Notes: generated from the sequence alone by a model not told the origin. DNA of 64,000 bases from Achromobacter spanius (GCF_003994415.1 NZ_CP034689.1:3534001-3598000); one strand, 5' to 3'. Shown: positions 8,631 through 17,091, counted from the first letter of the stretch. A program made the numbers and translations.

Positions 8631-9478
8631 TTTGCGGGCAGGTACTGCATGGGATCGACCGGCGTGCCCTGGCGGCGGATTTCAAAGTGCAGACGCGGCG
8701 ACGTCGTGTCGCTCTGGCCAAGTTCGGCGATCTTGGCGCCGCGCTTGACGTTCTGCCCCGTCTTCACGAGCAAGGAGCGGTTGTGCGCGTAGGCCGTGAT
8801 GAAACCGTTCTGGTGTTCAACGATGATCAGGTTGCCCAAACCGCGCACGCCGTTGCCGCTGTACTTGACCAGGCCATCCGCGGCGGCGGTGATCGGGTCA
8901 CCCAGGGCGCCGGAAATGTCGATGCCCTTGCTGCTGGCGTTGAAGGTCTGCACGATGGGGCCGCTAGCCGGCCATGCCCAATTGATGACGCTGGCGTCTG
9001 CCGCGCGCGGCGCGGGCTTGACTTCGACCGGCGCTGGCGCGGGCGTGGCGTCGGGCGGCGGATTGGTGGCGGTGGAACTGTCAGGCTGGTCCAGCGGACG
9101 CGGCTGCGGCTTGGCGCTGGCGATGGGGGCCGGTTGCGCACCCGTGCTGGCGCCGCCCGACATCTTCAGCACCTGGCCTACCGAGATCTGGTTGGGATCG
9201 CTGAGGTTGTTCCAGCGCTTGACGCTTTCGATATCCACGTTGTTGGCGCGGGCGATCTTGTACAGCGTGTCGCCCGGCTTGACCACATAGCTGCCACCGG
9301 GTTGTACCGACGACGGCTGTCCGTTGGTCATGTCGACCACCGGAGCACGAGTTCCTTTTGATGCGCAGCCGGCCAGAATAGCCAGGCTGAGTGCCCCCGC
9401 GATAAAGAGCGGGCGGCGCAGGCGCGTCATGGACGCGCCCATAGTCATATCGGTCAGTTGCGACTGCCCGTTGAGCAT
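8627..9478 (-). CDS. nlpD: NlpD-like murein hydrolase activator, LysM plus LytM lipoprotein
   Basis: A 283-residue lipoprotein whose lipobox is LAILAGC. A LysM domain (SYVVKPGDTLYKIARANNVDIESV) is followed by a Pro-rich linker and a LytM/M23 domain. The LytM domain ends TSPRLHFEIRRQGTPVDPMQYLP, lacking the first His of HxH. E. coli NlpD is degenerate at the same place and activates amidase AmiC rather than cutting peptidoglycan. I chose the ATG at 9478, which has AGGAG 7 nt upstream, over an upstream in-frame start. Neighbours pcm and surE reproduce the conserved locus. Confidence 0.88.
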   Translation of the reverse strand: MLNGQSQLTDMTMGASMTRLRRPLFIAGALSLAILAGCASKGTRAPVVDMTNGQPSSVQPGGSYVVKPGDTLYKIARANNVDIESVKRWNNLSDPNQISVGQVLKMSGGASTGAQPAPIASAKPQPRPLDQPDSSTATNPPPDATPAPAPVEVKPAPRAADASVINWAWPASGPIVQTFNASSKGIDISGALGDPITAAADGLVKYSGNGVRGLGNLIIVEHQNGFITAYAHNRSLLVKTGQNVKRGAKIAELGQSDTTSPRLHFEIRRQGTPVDPMQYLPAK

Positions 9479-9495
9479 ACGTTTCTCCTGTTTGC

Positions 9496-10320
9496 TCAAG
9501 ATTGTATTCCGGCGCGTAGCGGCACAAAGCGCACGGCCTCTAATTCAGTGCGTTTCCAACTGGCCGCGCCGGTGCGTTCAATCAACACCAAGCGCTGGTT
9601 GGTGCCCCCTTCGGGAGCGATCAGGCGTCCGCCAGGCGCAAGCTGCGTAAGCAGCGCTTGCGGAATGGCCAGGCCAGCGGCAGCCACAACGATAGCATCG
9701 AACGGCGCCACGCCGGGCAGGCCCAGCGTGCCATCGCCGTAGATCAGACGGATGCGGGTGGTCAGCCGCAAGGCGCGCAGATGCTCGCGCGCCAGTTCGT
9801 AAAGGCCGCGGATACGTTCGATGGAATGCACTTCACGCACAAACTGCGCCAGCACCGCCGCCTGATAGCCGCAGCCCGCGCCCACTTCCAGCACGCGCGT
9901 CGGCGTGCGGTCGTCGCACGCTGCCGCGATCATACGTGCCACCACCCAGGGTTGCGAGATGGTTTGCGAATGCCCGATGGGCAACGCCGCGTCTTCGTAG
10001 GCTCGGCTGGCCAGCGCTTCATCCACGAACAGATGACGTGGCACCGCGGCCATGGCGTTCAGCACGCGCTCGTCGCTGATGCCCTGCCCACGCAAGCGCT
10101 GCACCATGGCTTGACGCAAGCGGTCAGAGTTCAAACCCAGATTGTTGCCCGAGGCAGGCGTGGGCGCCTGCGTCTGACGCGGCAAAGTGGCCGCGGAAAT
10201 ACGGGTGTTGCTGTTGGTCGCGGTGACGCCGGGGCTGAGCCGGCCTGAGTCGTAGCGAACCGGGCTGGGCCGTCCGGGCACTGCCTGCGACACATCAGGT
10301 TGACTTACGCGTTTGCGCAT
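9496..10320 (-). CDS. pcm: Protein-L-isoaspartate O-methyltransferase
   Basis: A 274-residue protein with a SAM-binding motif (VLEVGAGCGYQAAVLA) and the PCMT signature around HSQTISQPWVVARM. It methylates isoaspartyl residues and starts their repair. The N-terminal ~75 residues are extra and low complexity relative to the roughly 210-residue E. coli enzyme. The ATG overlaps the surE 3' end by 16 bp, indicating coupled translation. An earlier TTG is possible but has no ribosome site. Confidence 0.88.
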   Translation of the reverse strand: MRKRVSQPDVSQAVPGRPSPVRYDSGRLSPGVTATNSNTRISAATLPRQTQAPTPASGNNLGLNSDRLRQAMVQRLRGQGISDERVLNAMAAVPRHLFVDEALASRAYEDAALPIGHSQTISQPWVVARMIAAACDDRTPTRVLEVGAGCGYQAAVLAQFVREVHSIERIRGLYELAREHLRALRLTTRIRLIYGDGTLGLPGVAPFDAIVVAAAGLAIPQALLTQLAPGGRLIAPEGGTNQRLVLIERTGAASWKRTELEAVRFVPLRAGIQS

Positions 10321-11063
10321 AACGGCTCTGCCCAAGTTCGGATTTCGTCCAGTTGACTGTGCTGGGTCAGGTCCAGCCGCAAAGGCGTCACGGATACCGT
10401 GCCCTGCTCCACCGCATGAAAATCAGTGCCCGGCGTGGCATCGGCGGCCAAGCCGACGGGGCCGATCCAATACACCGTATCGCCGTAGGGGGTGGTGGTA
10501 CGCACGACGGGCTGCGACGGATGGCGCTTGCCCAGCCGCGTGACCGCAAAGCCGTGCAGGTCTTCAAAGCGGCGGTTGGGGATGTTGACGTTCAGCAGCA
10601 CGGGCGCGGCCAGAGGCTGCGCCAGATGACGTTCCACCACCAGCCGGGCGGCGCGCGCGGCGGAATCGATGTGTTCCCAGCCCTTCTCGGCCAACGAAAA
10701 GGCGATGGCGGGAATACCGAACAGATAGCCTTCGCTGGCTGCCGCCACGGTGCCCGAATAGAGCGTGTCGTCGCCCATGTTGGCGCCGTTGTTGATGCCG
10801 GACACGACGAGGTCGGGTCGCGCATCCATCAAACCCGTCAGCGCCACGTGCACGCAATCGGACGGGGTGCCGTTGACGGCAATGAAGCCGTTCGAGGCCG
10901 TGCGAACCGTCAAGGGCCGGTTCAGCGTCAGGGAATTAGAGGCGCCGCTGTGGTTGGTCTCGGGCGCGACGACGGTAAGATCGCCCAAACCCTGCAGCGC
11001 CTCGACCAGCGCTTCCAGCCCAGGGGCAGAGTAACCATCATCGTTCGAAACCAGAATTCGCAT
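10305..11063 (-). CDS. surE: 5'/3'-nucleotidase SurE
   Basis: 252 residues, the usual SurE length, starting MRILVSNDDGYSAPGL with the metal-binding DD motif. NHSGASNS and SGINNGANMGDDTLYSGTVAAA are the other family signatures. SurE dephosphorylates nucleoside monophosphates and short polyphosphate in stationary phase. It heads the surE-pcm-nlpD-exonuclease operon. I placed the start at the conserved MRIL rather than at longer in-frame options. Confidence 0.93.
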   Translation of the reverse strand: MRILVSNDDGYSAPGLEALVEALQGLGDLTVVAPETNHSGASNSLTLNRPLTVRTASNGFIAVNGTPSDCVHVALTGLMDARPDLVVSGINNGANMGDDTLYSGTVAAASEGYLFGIPAIAFSLAEKGWEHIDSAARAARLVVERHLAQPLAAPVLLNVNIPNRRFEDLHGFAVTRLGKRHPSQPVVRTTTPYGDTVYWIGPVGLAADATPGTDFHAVEQGTVSVTPLRLDLTQHSQLDEIRTWAEPLCANA

Positions 11064-11255
11064 TGTGCATCCGAAAGAAAATAAAACGCGGTTGGACGTG
11101 TCGGATTGTACCGTCCGCCGCGTCACCCTGTATGACCGTGTGCATCCGTGGGGCATGCGGGCCACGCTCGATAACCCGTACCCAGTGGTTGCGCGCGGCG
11201 CGGTAGAATCCGCAGCCATTACGACAACAACCGACAACAACGGACTCCCTTATCC

Positions 11256-11897
11256 ATGGCGATTACCGAACCCTCGCTGGCGTTCACCGCTGCGCTTGTC
11301 CTGCTGGCCTACCTGATCGGCTCCGTGCCCTTCGCCGTGGTGGTCAGCAAGCTGATGGGGCTGCAGGACCCCCGCAGTTACGGGTCCAAGAACCCCGGCG
11401 CCACCAATGTGCTGCGCACCGGCAACAAGACCGCCGCCGCGCTGACCTTGCTGGGTGACGCCGCCAAGGGCTGGTTCGCGATCTGGCTGGCCGAAAGGCT
11501 GGCCCCCGGCATCGCCCCCGTCGGCTTGGCGCTGGTGGCGCTGGCCGCTTTCGTCGGCCATCTGTACCCGGTTTTCCTGCGCTTCAAGGGCGGCAAGGGC
11601 GTGGCGACCGCACTGGGCGTGCTGGTGGCGATCCAGCCCTGGCTGGCCGTGGCCACCGCCGCCACCTGGCTGATCATCGCCGTGTTTTTCCGCTATTCGT
11701 CCCTGGCGTCGCTGGTGGCGGCGTTCTTTGCGCCCGTCTATTACGTCTTTGGCTCGGGGCTGGCCTGGCACGCTAAGCCGGCGCTGGGCGTGGCCTTGGC
11801 GGTGATTGGCGTGCTGCTGTTCTACCGTCACCGCGCCAACATCGCGCGCCTGGTGCAAGGCACGGAAAGCAAAATCGGCGGCGGCAAGAAGAAGTAG
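11256..11897 (+). CDS. plsY: Acyl-phosphate:glycerol-3-phosphate acyltransferase PlsY
   Basis: A 213-residue inner-membrane protein with about five helices and the PlsY signatures GSVPFAVVVSKLMGLQDPRSYGSKNPGATNVLR and FRFKGGKGVATALG. It acylates sn-glycerol-3-phosphate from acyl-phosphate, the first step of phospholipid synthesis. It is divergent from surE with about 190 bp between them, and convergent with tsaD. Confidence 0.93.
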   Translation: MAITEPSLAFTAALVLLAYLIGSVPFAVVVSKLMGLQDPRSYGSKNPGATNVLRTGNKTAAALTLLGDAAKGWFAIWLAERLAPGIAPVGLALVALAAFVGHLYPVFLRFKGGKGVATALGVLVAIQPWLAVATAATWLIIAVFFRYSSLASLVAAFFAPVYYVFGSGLAWHAKPALGVALAVIGVLLFYRHRANIARLVQGTESKIGGGKKK

Positions 11898-11937
11898 TTC
11901 TGTCTTGCCGGCCGGTGGAACGAGGAACGTGAACCGG

Positions 11938-12969
11938 TCAGGCAATATCCGCCAGGTCCCAACGTGGTTTCACCGTGAAGCTGTGCGCATCCGCGTCCAG
12001 GGTCACAAGCCCCGCCTTGACGCGCTCGGCCGCCGCGAAGGCGATCATTGCGCCGTTGTCGGTGCATAGCTCAAGCGGCGGGAAATAAGCCTGCGCGCGC
12101 AAGGGCTTGAGCGCCGCGGCCAGCTTGGCGCGCAGCAACTGGTTGGCGCCCACGCCGCCCGCCACGACCAGGCGGCGCAGCCCGGTCTGCTTGAGCGCCT
12201 TGATGGCCTTGGCCGCCAGCACATCAACAATCGCGCCTTGGGTGGCCGCCGCCAGGTCGGCACGGGTCTGATCGTCCAGCCCCCCTTCCTTTTCAGCCGC
12301 CTTGACGCGCGTCAGCACCGCCGTCTTCAGGCCGCTGAAGCTGAAATCCAGGTCGCCGCTATGCAGCATGGGGCGCGGCAAATCAAAACGGGTCGCGTCG
12401 CCCTGCCCCGCCAGTTTGGCCAGCGCCGGACCGCCGGGGTAGCCCAGGCCCATCAGCTTGGCCGACTTGTCAAAGGCTTCGCCCGCGGCGTCATCCAGCG
12501 TTTCGCCCAACAGTTCGTAGCGGCCCACGCCATCCACGCGCATCAGTTGCGTATGGCCGCCTGACACCAGCAGCGCCACGAAGGGGAAGTCGGGGCGCGG
12601 GTCCGCCAGCATCGGCGACAACAGATGGCCTTCCAGGTGATGGATGCCGATGGCGGGCAGATGGCGCGACCACGCAAACGACTGCGCGACGCTGGCGCCC
12701 ACCAGCAAGGCCCCCGCCAGACCCGGCCCCGCCGTGTAGGCGACGGCGCCAATGTCCGACATTTGCAGGCCGGCGTCTTGCAGCACCTGGCGGGTCAAGG
12801 GCACGACGCGGCGAATATGGTCGCGCGACGCGAGTTCCGGCACCACGCCACCATATTCCTGGTGCATGGCGATTTGGGTATGCAGCGCGTGCGCCAGCAG
12901 ACCGCGTTCCGTACAGACGGCTGCGACACCGGTTTCGTCGCAGGAGCTTTCAAAGCCGAGGATAATCAT
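11938..12969 (-). CDS. tsaD: tRNA N6-adenosine threonylcarbamoyltransferase TsaD
   Basis: 343 residues starting MIILGFESSCDETGVA. It has the metal-binding HHLEGH motif, SGGHTQLM, and VVAGGVGANQLLR near the C terminus, all diagnostic of the Kae1/TsaD ASKHA fold. It transfers threonylcarbamoyl to A37 of ANN-decoding tRNAs together with TsaB and TsaE, neither of which is in this window. The start was chosen at the conserved MIILG. Confidence 0.95.
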   Translation of the reverse strand: MIILGFESSCDETGVAAVCTERGLLAHALHTQIAMHQEYGGVVPELASRDHIRRVVPLTRQVLQDAGLQMSDIGAVAYTAGPGLAGALLVGASVAQSFAWSRHLPAIGIHHLEGHLLSPMLADPRPDFPFVALLVSGGHTQLMRVDGVGRYELLGETLDDAAGEAFDKSAKLMGLGYPGGPALAKLAGQGDATRFDLPRPMLHSGDLDFSFSGLKTAVLTRVKAAEKEGGLDDQTRADLAAATQGAIVDVLAAKAIKALKQTGLRRLVVAGGVGANQLLRAKLAAALKPLRAQAYFPPLELCTDNGAMIAFAAAERVKAGLVTLDADAHSFTVKPRWDLADIA

Positions 12970-13080
12970 GGCGGCAGAGTTTACAACTGATGCGAAAATA
13001 CGCCTGTTTTGAAATCGCGCGGCGCCCATCGGCCGCCGCCTACAACAACCTACAAGCCTGCAAACACACTGGGGACTGGA

Positions 13081-14373
13081 ATGCTGGAGAAGTTATTCAA
13101 GCTGCGTGAACACGGCACCACGGCGCGCACCGAAATCGTGGCTGGCCTGACGACGTTCCTGACGATGTCATACATCATCTTCGTCAACCCGGACATCCTG
13201 TCGTCCACCGGCATGGACCGCGACGCCGTCTTCGTGGCCACCTGCCTGGCGGCCGCGCTGGGCTCGCTGGTGATGGCGCTGGTGGCCAACTGGCCAATCG
13301 GCATGGCGCCCGGCATGGGCCTGAATGCGTTCTTCGCCTTCACCGTCGTCAAGACCATGGGCTACACCTGGGAGCAGGCGCTGGGCGCCGTGTTCATCTC
13401 GGGCGTGATCTTCCTGATATTGACGATATCGGGCATCCGCGTGTGGCTCGTCAAAGGCATTCCGCATTCCCTGCGCAGCGCCATCGCGGCGGGCATCGGG
13501 CTGTTCCTGGCCATTATCGCGCTGTCCAGCGCGGGCATTGTGGTTGCCCATCCGGCCACCAAGGTTTCCCTGGGCAACCTGACGGCGCATGGCCCGCTGT
13601 TTGCCATCCTGGGCTTCTTCATCATCGCGTCGCTGGACGCCTTGCGCGTGCGCGGCGCCATCCTGATCGGCATCATCGTCGTCACCGTGTTGTCGATGGC
13701 GCTGGGCTACAACGAATTCAAGGGCATCTTCTCGGCCCCGCCCAGCCTGGCCCCCACCTTCCTGAAGCTGGATATCCTGGGCGCGCTGCACAGTGGTTTT
13801 GTGCATGTGATTCTGGTGTTCGTGCTGGTTGAAGTGTTCGACGCCACCGGCACGCTGGTCGGCGTGGCCAAGCGCGCCGGCCTGGTCCCGGAAGGCCGCC
13901 CCAACCGCCTGGGCCGCGCGCTGTTCGCCGACAGCACGGCCATCGTCGCCGGTTCCGCGCTGGGCACCAGCAGCACCACCGCGTTCGTGGAAAGCGCCTC
14001 GGGCGTACAGGCCGGCGGCCGCACCGGCATGACCGCCCTGGTGGTGGCCCTGCTGTTCCTGGCCGCGCTGTTCATCTCGCCCTTGGCCGGCGCCGTGCCT
14101 GCCTACGCCACGGCTCCTGCCCTGCTCTATGTGGCCGGCCTGATGATGCGCGAACTGATCGACATCGACTGGAACGAAGTCACCGAAGCCACGCCGGCTG
14201 CGCTGACGGCGCTGGTCATGCCCTTCACGTACTCCATCGCCAACGGCATCGCCTTTGGTTTCATCAGCTACGTGGTGCTGAAAACCGCCACCGGCAAGAT
14301 CCGCGACGTGCATCCGGCCACCTGGTTGGTCGCTGTTCTGTTCGTGATCCGCTACGCCTTTTTCCCCGAATAG
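13081..14373 (+). CDS. NCS2-family purine permease (AzgA/GhxP type)
   Basis: 430 residues with multiple membrane helices. Family signatures are TEIVAGLTTFLTMSYIIFVNP near the N terminus, GMGLNAFFAFTVV, and the conserved GTSSTTAFVESASGVQAGGRTG. These belong to the AzgA-like branch of NCS2 (hypoxanthine, guanine or adenine uptake with protons). The exact base cannot be read from sequence. The ATG at 13081 begins the conserved region; earlier in-frame codons overlap the promoter area shared with tsaD. Confidence 0.88.
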   Translation: MLEKLFKLREHGTTARTEIVAGLTTFLTMSYIIFVNPDILSSTGMDRDAVFVATCLAAALGSLVMALVANWPIGMAPGMGLNAFFAFTVVKTMGYTWEQALGAVFISGVIFLILTISGIRVWLVKGIPHSLRSAIAAGIGLFLAIIALSSAGIVVAHPATKVSLGNLTAHGPLFAILGFFIIASLDALRVRGAILIGIIVVTVLSMALGYNEFKGIFSAPPSLAPTFLKLDILGALHSGFVHVILVFVLVEVFDATGTLVGVAKRAGLVPEGRPNRLGRALFADSTAIVAGSALGTSSTTAFVESASGVQAGGRTGMTALVVALLFLAALFISPLAGAVPAYATAPALLYVAGLMMRELIDIDWNEVTEATPAALTALVMPFTYSIANGIAFGFISYVVLKTATGKIRDVHPATWLVAVLFVIRYAFFPE

Positions 14374-14398
14374 CCTGGGTAGAAGTCAGCTTTCATTC

Positions 14399-14428
14399 AG
14401 CCGCCCGGCGTTGCCGTGGCGGCTTTTT
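14399..14428 (+). terminator. Rho-independent terminator of the purine permease gene
   Basis: AGCCGCC-CGGC-gtt-GCCG-t-GGCGGCT is a near-perfect 11-bp stem followed by TTTT. It lies 25 bp after the permease stop and marks the left edge of the accessory island. Confidence 0.88.
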
Positions 14429-15687
14429 CAATTGCCGCCAGGCGCAGCGATCAGTTCCTTTCGCGTTCGGTCCACCACGGCGTAGAGCAATACAGCGGCC
14501 GCGAGCACTGCCGCAACCCCATTGCCGATCAGAAGTCCTTTGAATACGGGCTGAATCGCCGATGGATCAAACCAGCCTAAGGATATAGGGACCCCCACAA
14601 TAATCAGCGCAAGCCGGAGCAATGGCGGACCCGCCCTCCAATCCAGCAATCGAAGCAATGTAATGAGCAACATCGCCAATCCGTCGAACGCCACCACCCA
14701 GATCGCAATAAAGAAGACGCTTAGCAACTCTGGCGAGACCTGTCCCAGATAAAGCCAGGAAAGCAGAGGAGACGCGACATACAGGATTGCTCCGCTCAGG
14801 ACGACATAAGAAAGTCCAAAAATTGCGAGGCCCTTCAAATCAGTGAGGATCCGATGCGGCAGCGCAGAAGCGACGTTGGCAACGGCGCGAGTCATCCCGA
14901 TGTAGATGACAGAGGCAATGTTCAAGAAATTTATCCCAATAGCGAGCAGCGCCACCAACCCCTCGTTGCCTCGTGCACTGGCGTACGCAAACAAAAACGA
15001 CATGCCACCAGTAAAAATCAACCCCACCAGCGCCTCGGATCGACCGTAGCTGAACAGGTCCTTCCATTCGATCCGGTCGAAAACCGGCGCAATGGAAATT
15101 CGATAAGTGGCCACACAGCCGTAGAGCACACACGCCAACAGCAGTAGTCTGACCACCGTTGTGGCAACGGCCACCGCCACGGCAGGGGAAAACAGTCCAA
15201 CGTTGATAAAAAGCAGGTCCAGCAACGCGTTCGCAACGGCTGCTCCGACGGTCAACCTGAGCACCCAGCCTGCCCCACCCGACGCTTCGATCATCGCGCA
15301 GAGCGCAATGTAGATAGTGGTGGGGGCGATACCAATCGCCAGTGCGTAATAACTATCGCGCGCGTTCTCCGACATTTCCACAAAAAATGCCATGGCGACT
15401 GACATCAGGAAAAGCAAAACGCCCGCGAGCAGCCCATAGCCAACGATCGACCTCGTGATGGTTTTCGAGTGCGGCTTTCGCAAATTAAAAGCAATGTTCA
15501 CGCCCACCGTCAGGCCAAGCGCAAGCACGATATAGATCTGCGAAAACTGGACTGCCAGCGCAAAGTCGGCCGTCTCGCTTAGAGAAAACCTGTTCAGGAT
15601 CATCAGATCCAGCGACACCATGGACAGAGCGACCAATCGGGATCCCGAGATGGTCAGGGATTGGCGGATAACCTCCCAATAGTTCAC
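14428..15687 (-). CDS. MATE-type exporter divergent from the methanobactin-like genes (MbnM candidate)
   Basis: About 419 residues with twelve hydrophobic segments in the MATE/MOP flippase pattern; no soluble domain. I place the start at GTG 15687 because AAGGAG sits 5 nt before it, whereas the in-frame ATG at 15705 has no ribosome site. Methanobactin clusters usually encode a MATE exporter, MbnM, thought to export the finished peptide. The divergent position 260 bp from the precursor gene supports this role by context only. A polysaccharide flippase is the alternative. It is visibly less GC-rich than the flanking housekeeping genes. Confidence 0.7.
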   Translation of the reverse strand: MNYWEVIRQSLTISGSRLVALSMVSLDLMILNRFSLSETADFALAVQFSQIYIVLALGLTVGVNIAFNLRKPHSKTITRSIVGYGLLAGVLLFLMSVAMAFFVEMSENARDSYYALAIGIAPTTIYIALCAMIEASGGAGWVLRLTVGAAVANALLDLLFINVGLFSPAVAVAVATTVVRLLLLACVLYGCVATYRISIAPVFDRIEWKDLFSYGRSEALVGLIFTGGMSFLFAYASARGNEGLVALLAIGINFLNIASVIYIGMTRAVANVASALPHRILTDLKGLAIFGLSYVVLSGAILYVASPLLSWLYLGQVSPELLSVFFIAIWVVAFDGLAMLLITLLRLLDWRAGPPLLRLALIIVGVPISLGWFDPSAIQPVFKGLLIGNGVAAVLAAAVLLYAVVDRTRKELIAAPGGN

Positions 15688-15714
15688 TTCTGCTCCTTGC
15701 GCCATTGATAAGTG

Positions 15715-15731
15715 CTTGGCATTACGCCAAG
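15715..15731. promoter_or_regulatory. Inverted repeat CTTGGC-N5-GCCAAG upstream of the exporter gene
   Basis: A perfect 6+5+6 palindrome lies 28 bp upstream of the exporter GTG, in the divergent region shared with the precursor gene. It could be an operator for a regulator of the cluster or a hairpin in the exporter leader. No regulator gene is in the cluster. Confidence 0.35.
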
Positions 15732-15837
15732 CTTCGCACGCACCTCAAATAGCCCTTCTGTCTCACTAAGCCAGAAAACCAGCATGAAGGTCAAGCAAAT
15801 AATAAGAACCTCAAAAAATCGTATTTTTACGAAAGGG

Positions 15838-15864
15838 TTTACACGAATTGAGGCCAAATAATTA
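15838..15864 (+). promoter_or_regulatory. Possible sigma-70 promoter for the precursor operon
   Basis: TTTACA and TAATTA are spaced 15 bp apart in the AT-rich stretch about 85 bp upstream of the precursor ATG. The spacing is short of the ideal 17 bp, so this is a weak guess. Confidence 0.25.
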
Positions 15865-15947
15865 CCAAGTTAAGTTTCAACCGCCAGGACAGATTCATGA
15901 GTCAGATTTTTCCTAGGCATTCAACCTCTTTTCAACAAGGAAGCCCA

Positions 15948-16016
15948 ATGAAATCGAAAAAAATCGTGGTTAAAGTAAACGACAAGGACGCGACCTGCGG
16001 CAGTTATAACAAGTAA
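15948..16016 (+). CDS. mbnA: Methanobactin-type RiPP precursor peptide (MbnA-like), 22 residues
   Basis: A 22-codon gene with AAGGAAG just upstream. Residues 1-15 are Lys/Val/Asp-rich and act as a plausible leader. Residues 16-22 read TCGSYNK and contain the only cysteine (C17). MbnA cores carry xCG(S/A/T), the site where MbnBC turns Cys into an oxazolone plus thioamide that binds Cu(I). From memory, one-cysteine precursors with a similar Lys/Val leader and a CGA...NK ending occur in Vibrio caribbenthicus and Rugamonas-type systems; this needs checking. An in-frame ATG at 15897 would add 17 residues. Downstream are a hairpin, a DUF692 gene, mbnB and mbnC. Confidence 0.82.
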   Translation: MKSKKIVVKVNDKDATCGSYNK

Positions 16017-16022
16017 TTAGTC

Positions 16023-16068
16023 CGTAACGACGGGCGGCCGACGAGCCCACCTCGTTGGCCGCCTTACG
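16023..16068 (+). promoter_or_regulatory. Strong stem-loop between the precursor gene and the biosynthetic genes
   Basis: Arms 16033-16045 and 16051-16063 pair over 13 bp (one G:T) around a CCCAC loop. CGTAA/TTACG extends the stem beyond a 5-nt bulge. No T-run follows. RiPP operons often have such a hairpin after the precursor gene, stabilising its mRNA or partly terminating transcription so that the peptide is made in excess of its enzymes. That role is inferred here. Confidence 0.7.
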
Positions 16069-16260
16069 CTTAGACGGAGAAACAAATGAGAATCGCATGT
16101 AGCTACAACCCAAATTTCATTACCTCCAAAAATCTTCTAGAACATGACGTAGAACTAATGGAGGTGGGTTTAACCGCATACCGCCGGGTGTTCTCTCGCG
16201 AAAGAAAGTTTATATCCAACTATCGGAACGATTTATCTGTTCACATCGTAAGCACCCCTG

Positions 16261-17091
16261 TCAAGTAGACATCGGTTGATAGACGATCGGAGCAAGGGTT
16301 AGCCGGGGCATGAATTGCACCGGCGGGAGGCCACCCAGCGATTCATGCGGGCGGTACTGGTTGTAATCGACCAGCCATTGATCGGTAATCGCCTGGACCT
16401 GCTCAAGGTTGGCGAACAGGTGCGCGTCGAGCACCTCGGTTCGATAAGTTCGATTGAAGCGCTCAATGAAAGCGTTCTGATTTGGCTTGCCCGGCTGGAT
16501 ATAGCGGATCGCGATGCCCTTTGCGCTAGCCCATTGGGTGAACGCCTCTGAGATCATCTCCGGACCGTTATCCAGGCGTATTGCGTCAGGCGGCCCATAG
16601 CAGTCGATCAAACGGCTCAATACCCGAATGAGGCGTGCAGACGGGATGGACACGCCTACCTCGATGGCCAAGCACTCCCGGTTCGCCTCGTCGATCACGT
16701 TCAGAGTGCGAAACCGCCGGCCGCAGTAGAGAGCGTCATGCATGAAGTCGAGCGCCCAACAACGATTAGGCTCTGTGGCCAGATCCAGCGGCTGTCGCGG
16801 TCGGTCGGGAAGCCGCTTTTTGCGGCGCCGAGGCAAATTCAGACCCATGTCGCAGTACACCCGATGAACGCGCTTTTTGTTCCAGCCGCGACCGTCGAGG
16901 CGCAGCCGGGTGAAACACTTCCAGAATCCCCAACGCCCATGCCGGGTCACAATGGCATTGAGAGCATCAATGACTTGGGAATCCCGCTCAGATGCCGGCA
17001 TTGGCTTCTTGTAGTACGCCGCCCGCGATAGGCCGGCAATCTGACAAGCGCGCGTGATTGAGAGCTTGGCTTGCACCAGCTGTCCCACCAC
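16261..17091 (-). CDS. IS3-family transposase OrfB (copy 1)
   Basis: A 276-residue integrase-core protein with an HTH_21-like N terminus and the DDE catalytic triad: D in CWALDFMHDAL, D in RLDNGPEMI, E in NAFIERFNRTYR, ending RPHESLGGLPP. It is probably made as an OrfAB fusion by a -1 frameshift near the end of orfA, since the orfB frame is open upstream of its GTG (KILTPSARREVV). Its translation is identical to that of copy 2. Confidence 0.93.
   Translation of the reverse strand: MVGQLVQAKLSITRACQIAGLSRAAYYKKPMPASERDSQVIDALNAIVTRHGRWGFWKCFTRLRLDGRGWNKKRVHRVYCDMGLNLPRRRKKRLPDRPRQPLDLATEPNRCWALDFMHDALYCGRRFRTLNVIDEANRECLAIEVGVSIPSARLIRVLSRLIDCYGPPDAIRLDNGPEMISEAFTQWASAKGIAIRYIQPGKPNQNAFIERFNRTYRTEVLDAHLFANLEQVQAITDQWLVDYNQYRPHESLGGLPPVQFMPRLTLAPIVYQPMST

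Noticed and set aside
13168..14313. Long minus-strand frame opposite the purine permease
   Set aside because: Composition is the usual antisense His/Gln/Gly/Arg bias with no domain; the permease is well supported.
14428..15687. Assignment of the exporter as an O-antigen flippase
   Set aside because: No polysaccharide genes are nearby and it is divergent from the precursor gene. A flippase cannot be excluded by sequence alone, so the exporter call is kept at moderate confidence.
16086..16268. A 60-codon gene at the start of the island's MNIO region
   Set aside because: Its last residues are encoded by the IS end; it is the N-terminal stub of the interrupted DUF692 gene.
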